Source: Deltaproteobacteria bacterium RIFCSPLOWO2_02_FULL_57_26 (GTDB lineage: Bacteria; Desulfobacterota; Binatia; UBA9968). From it: a stretch of 11,785 bases of DNA. The stretch spans positions 1 through 11,785 of the forward strand of contig MGSI01000042.1 of the NCBI GenBank assembly GCA_001798455.1, given 5' to 3'. Below are positions 1-6,822 of this stretch, one piece after another; position 1 is the first letter of the stretch; every line of letters starts with the position of its first letter. The notes below the pieces were generated by a model, which was given only the letters and a program-made list of their open reading frames with translations, was not told the origin of the DNA and did not search any database. The position numbers were made by a program, and so were the translations under genes.

Positions 1-504
1 GAGGCGCAACCACTCATCTCGGCCTCGGTTGAAATATTCTTTCGGAGGTTGGCCATCTTTTTCGCGTGGAAATCCTTTTTCAGCCCAGGCCTTGAAGCCC
101 TTGCGAACCATGGGATAACGAAGCCGGCGGTCACCATAAAAACGCCGCGTGAGGGCCAGCCCCTTCTGGCAGACGCGAGGGTCCCACCGATGGGTGACCC
201 TCGACCCGTACAGGTCCGTCGCCTCGCCGTATTTCATGGTCGGGCCGATCCGCGTGACCACGCCGTCGCGAACGAAGGCATTCAAGATGCAGTTATGCGT
301 ATCGTTAGGGGCGCAGAGAAACGTAAAGGTCGAGTCATATTTCCAGAGATCGCGATACGCCTTTTCCCAGTCGCGGTTCGGGTAGGCCGCCAACGGATTT
401 TCAATCGCTTGAAGGCCCCAGGCATCACTCACCGAGAGCACGAACGTCGAAAAGCCCGCAGCCCCGACCCACTCCAGAAATTCACGGCGGCTAATGTTCT
501 TCAT
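1..504 (-). CDS. NxrA/NarG-type molybdopterin oxidoreductase catalytic subunit, N-terminal 168 residues (truncated by window edge)
   Basis: The ATG at 504-502 overlaps the stop of the upstream heptaheme cytochrome gene as ATGA, and the frame is open to base 1. Seen: a twin-arginine signal at the N-terminus (SRREFLEW, residues 5-12, then a hydrophobic stretch), so export of the folded, cofactor-loaded protein is likely. Residues 56-115 carry the type II DMSO-reductase-family segment around the first Fe-S cluster: C64-x3-D68-x3-C72-x39-C112, followed by KGLALTRRFYGDRR and YPMVRKGF. These phrases match my memory of nitrite oxidoreductase alpha subunits (NxrA) and related NarG-like enzymes. NarG has H-x3-C-x3-C; here the positions read C, D, C. 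Inferred: a periplasmic molybdoenzyme acting on nitrite/nitrate or another small oxyanion or hydrocarbon. The Mo-bis-MGD active site lies outside the window, so the substrate is unknown. Co-transcription with quinol/cytochrome genes suggests it exchanges electrons with them. Confidence 0.85.
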   Translation of the reverse strand, partial: MKNISRREFLEWVGAAGFSTFVLSVSDAWGLQAIENPLAAYPNRDWEKAYRDLWKYDSTFTFLCAPNDTHNCILNAFVRDGVVTRIGPTMKYGEATDLYGSRVTHRWDPRVCQKGLALTRRFYGDRRLRYPMVRKGFKAWAEKGFPREKDGQPPKEYFNRGRDEWLRL

Positions 505-2174
505 TTTTTCCCCTCCCATGTTCGAAGGAACGCGACAATCGATGAAATCTCCGCGTCCGTCAGGGCTCCTCGTACCGTTGAACCCGCGCCGAATGCGACC
601 ATCGAGGTTCCCGTTCGGCCGTTTTGAATGGTCTTGAAGAGATAAGTGTCCGTGGCGAGATCGAGTAAAACTCGGTTGTTGAGCGCAGGCCCCTCCCGAC
701 CTTCTCCGCGATCTCCGTGGCACGCCGCGCAGGCTTTGACATACAAGCGTTCCCCTGCCACCACGTCACCCTCAACCCACCGGCGAGGCTTGGGGTCTCC
801 TTCATAAGCTGCTCCTCCGAGATCTCGGACGTACGCCACCAGCCGACTGATTTCCTCGTCGCGGAGGCCCCCTTCTTGCTGTCCCCAAGCCGGCATCCGC
901 CGCCCGGGCCTACCCCGCTTGATCTGCTCCCTTAAGAAATCGTCCGAAACCAGCCGAAGGAAGTCAAGGTTTCCGATGGCGGGGAACGCAGCGAAACCCG
1001 GGTAACGCATGCCTTCGCCCCCCGCGCCATGGCAGGCGGCGCAGAAGGTTCCATAGAGTGTCGCACCGTCGGTAGCGAACTCTCTCATCCCGAAACGCTC
1101 AGCCCGAATCCGGTCCTTCGGCCAAAGAGCTTCCGGATAATTCCGCCGGCGCAGAGACAAGACATAAAAGGTAAGCTGGTCGACCTGCCGCTCTGTCAGT
1201 CCCAACTCGGGCATGGCGGAACCCTGCACCACCGCCGCGGGAGAACGGAAATGCTGTTTGAACCAATTCGCGAGTGTCCGTTCGCCTTGCACCTGGGCGA
1301 AACTGAGTTGTCCCGGATCTCTGTTTCCAACCGCGGTCAGATCCGGGCCGTCATCGCCACCGACACCCCGCACTTTGTGGCACCCGCGGCATCCCAGCGT
1401 ATGAAAGAGGGCTTTGGCTTCCGATAGACCGGGCGCGCCAACACGGGAACGAAGATATTCATCGATCTCGCGCCGCTCCGACTCGGAAAGCTCGCCAAAC
1501 GCAGAGACCCAAGGACCGGAAGCGGCCTTCTTTTTTTGCTCCATATGGTGTTCGTACCAGTTCGCCTTGAATCCATACGCACCCACGCGGGAGAGATCGG
1601 GTCCCTCTTGTCCTCCCGCTCCGCCCGGGCGAAGCGTCCCGCCCCGTCCGTCCAGCTTGTGGCAAGCCAGGCAATCGGCTTGCTCAAAACGGGCCCTTCC
1701 CTTTTCAAGCTGCGTGAGGTTGGGAACACTCAAGTGGGTGTGACATCCCCCGCAGCCGGCGAACAAGTATTCTTTGGGAAGCATCGGTTCCGGCCAATGG
1801 GGGACGGTGCCATGCGCGTCCGCAGTATCGGTCGCTCGCCCCTGGCCGCCGTGACAAACCGTGCAGCCATAAGAGGCGGGATCGTGGACGACGTCGCGGT
1901 GGCGCCCGAAAAGCCGGTCCCCTTCGATGCCGCTCTCGCCCGGCGCCATCCCGACGTGGCAGCTCACACACCGATCCGTTGCCCCGACTTCGCGGCTGAC
2001 GATCTGTCTGAGCTGGATCGTAAACGCATCGGCCTGGGAGGAGGGAAGCCGCGCCTGAATCCCCCACTGGATCACGCGCCAATCGCGCAAGAAGTTTTCA
2101 TCGACGGCGGCCCACAAAAGCACCGCTAGCGCTGCGAGACTTGACCAAAGCAGCAGGTGTTTGTTCGCCTTCAT
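501..2174 (-). CDS. membrane-anchored heptaheme c-type cytochrome (557 aa)
   Basis: I chose the ATG at 2174 because it lies 4 bases after the cytochrome b stop; the frame also has an ATG at 2246, but that would overlap cytochrome b by 68 bases. Seen: one N-terminal hydrophobic anchor or uncleaved signal (about residues 6-24), then seven CxxCH heme sites at 69-73, 104-108, 141-145, 168-172, 262-266, 378-382 and 482-486. The first three sites form one cysteine/histidine-rich domain (about 50-150). The other four each look like a class I cytochrome c domain of about 90-100 residues. Likely Met ligands follow heme sites 5, 6 and 7 (M321, M427, M525). The fourth domain has no Met in the usual place: its ASGPWVSAFGELS segment corresponds to the usual MPxFGxLS. 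Inferred role: the electron exit of the Rieske/cytochrome b complex on the periplasmic side, passing electrons to or from the molybdoenzyme encoded next. It may replace cytochrome c1/f, to which it shows no visible similarity. Confidence 0.9.
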   Translation of the reverse strand: MKANKHLLLWSSLAALAVLLWAAVDENFLRDWRVIQWGIQARLPSSQADAFTIQLRQIVSREVGATDRCVSCHVGMAPGESGIEGDRLFGRHRDVVHDPASYGCTVCHGGQGRATDTADAHGTVPHWPEPMLPKEYLFAGCGGCHTHLSVPNLTQLEKGRARFEQADCLACHKLDGRGGTLRPGGAGGQEGPDLSRVGAYGFKANWYEHHMEQKKKAASGPWVSAFGELSESERREIDEYLRSRVGAPGLSEAKALFHTLGCRGCHKVRGVGGDDGPDLTAVGNRDPGQLSFAQVQGERTLANWFKQHFRSPAAVVQGSAMPELGLTERQVDQLTFYVLSLRRRNYPEALWPKDRIRAERFGMREFATDGATLYGTFCAACHGAGGEGMRYPGFAAFPAIGNLDFLRLVSDDFLREQIKRGRPGRRMPAWGQQEGGLRDEEISRLVAYVRDLGGAAYEGDPKPRRWVEGDVVAGERLYVKACAACHGDRGEGREGPALNNRVLLDLATDTYLFKTIQNGRTGTSMVAFGAGSTVRGALTDAEISSIVAFLRTWEGKK

Positions 2175-2178
2175 CTTC

Positions 2179-3747
2179 TCAGTGTCCTGGCCATTGCGAT
2201 GGAGACCAATAAAAATCCCAGTTCGGTCCGCGGAAATACGATCCAATCACCGTGAGCACGACAAAGCCGCAAACAAAGCAGGTGAAAAGAGCGAGAGCGC
2301 CTGCCCGCGTCGAGTCGTACTTTCTGAGACACCAAACGGAGTAAACGGCGTAAAGAAAGGTAAGAAGCGTTCCCGGGTTGACGAGGGTAACCACAAGCTG
2401 AGGCGTGTTGGGCCACCATTGTCGAATCCAGCCGAACCGAATCACGAACGCCTCAACCGCCACTACAGCCGCAAGGCCGAAGATGGCCGAGCCGACGACC
2501 AGCGGCCGTCCTCCCGGTCCGCCGAACCATATTCCGGTCCCTTCCGTTTCTCGATCGAGATACGGAATCAGGCCCAGACCGATCAGCACGATCATCGGGA
2601 TTCCGATGCCCCCCATGAAGGCGGAGTGCGACACCAGTTCTTGAAGCCCGAGAAAATACCACGGAGCTTTGGCGGGGTTTTCAGGGACTGCCGGGTTGGC
2701 CACCTCTTTTAACGGGGCGTCGAGAAAAATCGCAAGGATTACGGAGAGCGCGATCGTCAACATGAACACTGCGGCTTCGCCGAACAGGAGGTGAGGCATA
2801 GAAGGGATCGTCTGTTCCGGTCCGCGCCCCACGACCGCTGTCCTTCCTTTTACGATCGCAGCCAAGCTGTAGGTCTTTTGCGGCGCCTCTGTAAAAACCG
2901 GATAGACCTCCCCCGAGGGAGGCCCGAGCCGGGTGTCCGCGTCGACGGGTCTTGCCAGGCCGCCGTCTTTACGAATTCGCCAGAAGTGAACCGCGATGAG
3001 CGCCACCAAAGCCAGCGGGAGAATCATTACGTGAAAAAGATAGAAGCGGATGAGGGCCTCTTCTCCGACTTCTTCGGAACCCAAGAGGATCAACTTCTGC
3101 AATCCACCCACGTCAAACCATTGCGTCATCCCCAGCGCATCCGTCACTTCCCGTGGGGATTGCGCGATGTTCGCTCCGATCGTGATCGCCCAATACGCCA
3201 ACTGATCCCACGGAAGAAGATATCCGGTGAAAGAGAGGCCGAGAGTGACCGCCAATAGGCCCATGCCGGTCACCCAATTGAATTCGCGCGGCGGCCGATA
3301 AGCCGCGGTATAGAAGACACGGGCCATGTGAAGGAGAACGATCACCACCATCATATTGCCCGACCAGCGGTGAATGTTCCGGATGAAGCGTCCCGTGGGC
3401 ACGACGAAATGGATGTCTTTGATGGAAAGGTAGGCGACGTCCGGGTACGGCTTGTAATAGAACATGAGCAGCACGCCGGTCGCCACGAGAACAAAGAAGC
3501 AGGAGAAGGCTGCAATGCCCAAGCCCCAAGTGGCGGACCATCGAAGGCTCCATCGGTGCGTCCGAACCGAATGCAAGTGGAGAAAGACATTTCCAAAGAC
3601 AAACGTCGAGCGAGTCCGATCCGAATGAGGCCTTCCCGAACGGAACATCGTCTCGGTAAACCGATGAGGAGCGGCTTTGAGGTTTTCAACGAAACGCCCA
3701 ACCGCCGATTCCTCTCCTGCGTTCCGTTTTTCCACGACATTGTTCAT
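2179..3747 (-). CDS. fused cytochrome b (b6 plus subunit IV type) of a Rieske/cytochrome b quinol complex (522 aa)
   Basis: I chose the ATG at 3747 because it overlaps the Rieske stop as ATGA; an upstream in-frame ATG at 3831 would lie deep inside the Rieske gene. Seen: multiple membrane helices and two heme-b histidine pairs, H126-x13-H140 and H239-x14-H254. The second spacing is that of b6-type rather than mitochondrial bc1-type cytochromes. FTGYLLPWDQLAYWA (173-187) is the classic cytochrome b motif. The quinol-site motif, PEWY in most families, reads A-P-W-Y here (361-364, in KAPWYFLGLQE). The b6 and subunit IV parts are in one chain, and about 110 further residues with roughly three more helices end in SYFRGPNWDFYW. 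The position corresponding to the heme c(i) cysteine of plant b6 is Gly by my alignment. Role: quinol/quinone oxidoreductase core in the cytoplasmic membrane, with the Rieske protein and heptaheme cytochrome as partners. Confidence 0.93.
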   Translation of the reverse strand: MNNVVEKRNAGEESAVGRFVENLKAAPHRFTETMFRSGRPHSDRTRSTFVFGNVFLHLHSVRTHRWSLRWSATWGLGIAAFSCFFVLVATGVLLMFYYKPYPDVAYLSIKDIHFVVPTGRFIRNIHRWSGNMMVVIVLLHMARVFYTAAYRPPREFNWVTGMGLLAVTLGLSFTGYLLPWDQLAYWAITIGANIAQSPREVTDALGMTQWFDVGGLQKLILLGSEEVGEEALIRFYLFHVMILPLALVALIAVHFWRIRKDGGLARPVDADTRLGPPSGEVYPVFTEAPQKTYSLAAIVKGRTAVVGRGPEQTIPSMPHLLFGEAAVFMLTIALSVILAIFLDAPLKEVANPAVPENPAKAPWYFLGLQELVSHSAFMGGIGIPMIVLIGLGLIPYLDRETEGTGIWFGGPGGRPLVVGSAIFGLAAVVAVEAFVIRFGWIRQWWPNTPQLVVTLVNPGTLLTFLYAVYSVWCLRKYDSTRAGALALFTCFVCGFVVLTVIGSYFRGPNWDFYWSPSQWPGH

Positions 3748-4241
3748 GCGATCACCGTTGTCCCCGCCGCGACTGCCTTTCCCTCGTCGACTAAGAAAAT
3801 GTCTCCGCCCAAATGCTTCAGTTCGACCCACGGCAGTCCTTTGGGTGCCGGCCCCTTCAACACGGACCCATCCTTCGCAAATTTTGAGCCATGACAGGGG
3901 CAGTCAAAGCCGCTGTCGGTCGCTTTGACAATGCAGCCCAAATGAGTGCAAACGGTGGAGATCGCGTAGACATTGGCGCCGTCCTTATAGATGGCCACGG
4001 ACCGACCGGCGGGTACATACGGCTGCCCGGTAGCTACTGAAGCAGGGAGCGTGACCTTGAATTTCTTAGATGGGGAGGGAAGCACAGCCGCTTTCGGCAA
4101 CCGCATCGCCCCAAGGAATCCGAAAAGGAGAGCCGCTGCTGCCGACCACCACGCGGCAAGACCGAGAAAGTCCCGCCGCGGCATCGCCTCTGGTTCCAGT
4201 CGGGATCGGGCAGTTTGTGTGGGTTTGGCGTCGGTCGTCAT
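3744..4241 (-). CDS. Rieske [2Fe-2S] protein with twin-arginine signal (165 aa)
   Basis: The ATG at 4241 overlaps the stop of the flavoprotein gene as ATGA and the end overlaps cytochrome b as ATGA, which fixes both ends; the in-frame ATG at 4313 is too far upstream. Seen: PRRDFLG (21-27) followed by a hydrophobic helix (about 30-46), a Tat signal that probably stays as the membrane anchor. The cluster-binding boxes are complete: CTHLGC at 98-103 and CPCHGS at 114-119, giving two Cys, two His and the disulfide pair. A conserved GPAPKGLPW follows at 130-138. The short distance between boxes and the overall size fit bacterial quinol-oxidising Rieske proteins. Role: takes the first electron from quinol at cytochrome b and hands it to a cytochrome c, here presumably the heptaheme protein encoded two genes downstream. 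Confidence 0.95.
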   Translation of the reverse strand: MTTDAKPTQTARSRLEPEAMPRRDFLGLAAWWSAAAALLFGFLGAMRLPKAAVLPSPSKKFKVTLPASVATGQPYVPAGRSVAIYKDGANVYAISTVCTHLGCIVKATDSGFDCPCHGSKFAKDGSVLKGPAPKGLPWVELKHLGGDIFLVDEGKAVAAGTTVIA

Positions 4242-6175
4242 GCGGTCCTCCACTCGGTTCGAAAGCTCACTCGTTCCATGGCAATGGCGTCCGCAGGGCA
4301 ACGATCCACGCAAAGCGCGCAGCGAATGCAGCGATCCTCATCCTTCAAGATCGCCGAATTGGTTTCCCAGTCCGCGCTTTCACCCAACTGAGATTCCACA
4401 AGGTCGGCCAAGTCCCCCGTTTGGTTCAGGGAGGAGAGAGGGACAATCTTTAAGCAAAGCGTGGGGCAAACATCGGCACATCCGCCACACAGGATGCAAC
4501 GGCTCCCATCGAAAACGGGTGTCACGCCGCAATCGAGGCAGCGCGAGGCTTCCCGCATCGCTTCTTCTTTTCCGAGGCATTTTTCAACCAGCGCTTTCGG
4601 GTTTCTAAGGCGTTCGTCCGGCTTTAAAGATGGGAGTTCCACGCGTGGAATCCGCTCAAAGCCGCGTTCGCGCTTGTAACGGTCGAGTCGAACGAAGCTC
4701 ATGAGCGTCTCGGGGTGAAGCGTCCGCCCGGTCACATATTGGTAGACGGAGCGGGCCGCATTCTTTCCGGAAGCCACTGCATCAATCAACAGACGCGTTC
4801 CATGCGCGAGATCCCCCGCGACAAAGACGCCCTTCGCCGACGTCCTGAGTGTCGTCGGATCGACCTTCGGCCATCCCGGCCGGAACTGCTCGACATCGGC
4901 GCCGCCCTCTTCCAAAAAAGAAAGGTCGGGCGCCTGCCCCGCGGCAATCAAAACCGTGTCGCAATCCAGAGCCTGCCGGTTCTCCTCATCGAACTGAGGA
5001 GAAAAACGGCGTTGTTCATCATACACACGCAAGCACCGTTGAATTTCGAGGCCCATGACATTTCCCCGATCCCCCCGCCGGATGGCCACGGGCCCCCAAC
5101 CCGATACCCGCTCGATCCCCTCCTCGTCTCCTTCGAGGATCTCCAAGGTATCAGCCGGCATTTCCTCCAGCGTTTCCAGCGAGACCAGACGAACGCGCCG
5201 TGTTCCCGGGAGACGGGCTGCTGTTCGAGCGGCATCGTAAGCCGCCTGGCGAACTACCGTACGGGCAACGTCATAAGCCACATTTCCCCCGCCGATCACG
5301 ATCACGTCCGATCCCAGCGCTAAACTCTCACCGAGCGCCACCGATCGAAGGAAATCGACGCCGCCGAAAACGCCGGGACCCTGCTCGCCGGGAAAACCCA
5401 AAGCTCTCGACCGCTTCGCGCCCACAGCGATGATCACGGCGGAAAAGTCTTCTCGCAGAGACTGAAACGAAACATCGCGCCCGATTTTGGTATGGCAACG
5501 AATCTCCGCGCCGAGGGCTTCGATCACGGAAACTTCTCGTCGAATCAGCTCACGAGGAAGACGATATTCCGGCACACCCACCCCCAGCATTCCCGCCGCC
5601 AGCGGTTCCATCTCGAACACCACCGGCTTGAGGCCGAGAAGCGCCAGATCGTGTGCCGCGCTTAGCCCTGCCGGACCCGATCCGATGACGGCGACCCTTT
5701 CCCCCTTGGCGGGGATAAACGTTCCTTGAACGGCCGCCCGAAGCAAAAACGCCATCTCTTCGGCATCGCCCGCTACGCTTGGCAGATATCCCCGAACAGC
5801 TTCCAGGAGTTGCCCTGCAGGTCGCGCCTCTGCACCATAGGATTCGCAGACGAACCTCTTGAGAGCACGAATCGCAATCGGCCGGTCGATCGCTACAAAC
5901 GATCCGTCGTCATCTGTCCGGGGAATCTTTCCCCGGCGGCAAGATAGCTCACACGGCGCGCCGCAGATTCTGCCGCAGATCGACGCAAAGGGATTAGGTC
6001 CTCTAGCGATGAGATAGGCTTGTTCGAAATCGCCGTTGGCGATCGCGCGTACGTAGCCTCGCGCATCCGTGTGTACAGGGCACGCGACCTGGCACGAAAT
6101 CAGTCCTTTATGGTGACCGTTCTTGGGAACCTCAACCTGGATCAGCGCTTCCGCGAAACGACCTGCAAGTTCCAT
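4238..6175 (-). CDS. GltD-like NAD(P)H/FAD oxidoreductase fused to ferredoxin domains (645 aa)
   Basis: Seen, in order: N-terminal Fe-S domain typical of the glutamate synthase small subunit family (C28-x3-C32, then C67, C71, C75, C79); FAD-binding VIGSGPAG (163-170); NAD(P)-binding VIGGGNVAYDVART (293-306); FAD-closing segment GVFVAGDLAHG (449-459); C-terminal ferredoxin part with CLDCG (546-550) and two cluster motifs, C560/C563/C566/C570 and C616/C619/C622/C626. The chain lacks an anchor, so it should be a cytoplasmic subunit docked on the membrane complex. There is no glutamate synthase large subunit nearby, and the gene is the first of an operon with Rieske and cytochrome b. As I recall, anammox bacteria and relatives carry similar gene sets, for which NAD(P)H-linked or bifurcating quinol chemistry was proposed. 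The ATG at 6175 has no clear ribosome site; a better-placed ATG lies at 6238 in the same frame but is cut off by a TGA at 6191-6193 (see that entry). Confidence 0.9.
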   Translation of the reverse strand: MELAGRFAEALIQVEVPKNGHHKGLISCQVACPVHTDARGYVRAIANGDFEQAYLIARGPNPFASICGRICGAPCELSCRRGKIPRTDDDGSFVAIDRPIAIRALKRFVCESYGAEARPAGQLLEAVRGYLPSVAGDAEEMAFLLRAAVQGTFIPAKGERVAVIGSGPAGLSAAHDLALLGLKPVVFEMEPLAAGMLGVGVPEYRLPRELIRREVSVIEALGAEIRCHTKIGRDVSFQSLREDFSAVIIAVGAKRSRALGFPGEQGPGVFGGVDFLRSVALGESLALGSDVIVIGGGNVAYDVARTVVRQAAYDAARTAARLPGTRRVRLVSLETLEEMPADTLEILEGDEEGIERVSGWGPVAIRRGDRGNVMGLEIQRCLRVYDEQRRFSPQFDEENRQALDCDTVLIAAGQAPDLSFLEEGGADVEQFRPGWPKVDPTTLRTSAKGVFVAGDLAHGTRLLIDAVASGKNAARSVYQYVTGRTLHPETLMSFVRLDRYKRERGFERIPRVELPSLKPDERLRNPKALVEKCLGKEEAMREASRCLDCGVTPVFDGSRCILCGGCADVCPTLCLKIVPLSSLNQTGDLADLVESQLGESADWETNSAILKDEDRCIRCALCVDRCPADAIAMERVSFRTEWRTA

Positions 6176-6190
6176 TTGGCCGTCAAGGGG

Positions 6191-6238
6191 TCAAAAGATG
6201 AACGGAGTCCTCTGACCGCGACGGGACGCAAAAGACAT
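6191..6238 (-). CDS. 15-codon upstream reading frame in frame with, and directly before, the flavoprotein gene
   Basis: Seen: GAGGAG followed by six bases and an ATG at 6238 is the best ribosome site in front of the operon. It opens a frame reading MSFASRRGQRTPFIF and ends at TGA 6193-6191. The same frame continues for five codons to the ATG at 6175 that I take as the flavoprotein start. It is either a leader peptide coupled to the main gene, or the real N-terminus of the flavoprotein broken by a single stop. I see no SECIS-like hairpin after this TGA, so selenocysteine is not favoured. Confidence is in the frame being translated, not in its function. Confidence 0.4.
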   Translation of the reverse strand: MSFASRRGQRTPFIF

Positions 6239-6461
6239 ACCAAGCTCCTCAATTGAGGCATGATGGAGGGCCATTAAGGATATCTTATGTGGGTTTTCCA
6301 GGAATTAGGAAAAATGGACTCTCTTTTTCCGAATTCCGCAAAAGATCCGAGGACGGCGAGCCATGGCGGACCGAATATCACGGAGGAGATAAGATTCTCA
6401 ACACTGAAAGGCCTGAATCCCATTCTCCTCTTCTCGATCAGGGCCATTTTAAGGGAGAAAG
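6239..6461. other. intergenic region in front of the redox operon, no convincing gene
   Basis: About 220 bases of lower GC lie between the 72-aa gene and the flavoprotein leader. Weak reading frames exist on both strands: a plus-strand frame from 6287 with AAGGA six bases ahead of its ATG, and a minus-strand frame of about 49 codons. Neither has a recognisable product and they overlap, so I do not call them. The region must hold the operon promoter, since the operon otherwise has no room for one. The best minus-strand -10 candidate is TAAGAT at 6287-6282, without a good -35 box. No hairpin terminator for the 72-aa gene is evident. Confidence 0.4.
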
Positions 6462-6680
6462 CTACCAGAGCTTGAGTGCAACAGCGTAGCCGGTAAGAAG
6501 CCCGTGGAAGAAAGCTTGTCGTTCCTTCCCAGTAGAGTTTTGGTAGTGCCGAGATGCCTCATCCAGTGCCTTCAAAAGCTTCTCGCGGCGTTTCTGTCGC
6601 GTTCCTCCGCCCAGCATCTTATCCAGAAGCACATGCACCGCCTTATCGTCCGCGATAGTATATTTGTGTTCGTGTGCCAT
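6462..6680 (-). CDS. small basic protein of unknown function (72 aa)
   Basis: The start at 6680 is supported by a near-perfect ribosome site, AGGAGG nine bases upstream of the ATG; longer in-frame starts (6788, 6884) lack this. Seen: no cysteine, no signal peptide, no membrane segment. The N-terminus MAHEHKYTIADD is polar. The middle has a GGGTRQKRREKLLKALDEA stretch that looks helical and basic, and the C-terminus GLLTGYAVALKLW is moderately hydrophobic. I do not recognise the family. It lies 142 bases downstream of the OsmC-family gene on the same strand, so the two may share a transcript, but it has its own strong ribosome site and a TTTAGGGCC element upstream like the one before the OsmC gene. 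Confidence 0.7.
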   Translation of the reverse strand: MAHEHKYTIADDKAVHVLLDKMLGGGTRQKRREKLLKALDEASRHYQNSTGKERQAFFHGLLTGYAVALKLW

Positions 6681-6822
6681 GGTGAATGACCTCCTTTTAT
6701 CGCTACACACAGAAAATTGGGCCCTAAAGTCTATCCACTCATCGGGTTTAGGTTCATAGAGGGTAACAACCCATACTGTTGATGGCATGTTGCCGCCGAT
6801 GATACCCCCCTTTCTATGCGAT

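Noticed and set aside
2175..2246. Longer heptaheme cytochrome start at 2246
   Set aside because: It overlaps the cytochrome b C-terminus and adds 24 polar residues before the hydrophobic anchor.
49..2712. Long plus-strand frames opposite the molybdoenzyme, cytochrome c and cytochrome b genes
   Set aside because: They are antisense shadows of GC-rich genes: no domains, arginine/proline-rich composition, and the minus-strand genes are unambiguous.
3748..3831. Longer cytochrome b start at 3831
   Set aside because: It lies inside the Rieske coding region; ATG 3747 forms an ATGA overlap like the other gene junctions.
4242..4313. Longer Rieske start at 4313
   Set aside because: It would lie inside the ferredoxin part of the flavoprotein gene; ATG 4241 gives the ATGA overlap and puts the Tat motif near the N-terminus.
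4238..6175. Glutamate synthase small subunit (gltD) proper
   Set aside because: No large subunit is adjacent, the C-terminus carries extra ferredoxin motifs, and the gene leads a Rieske/cytochrome b operon.
6191..6193. Selenocysteine at the TGA before the flavoprotein gene
   Set aside because: No stable hairpin with a loop 16-37 bases after this TGA is visible, and the position does not match a redox cysteine of the family.
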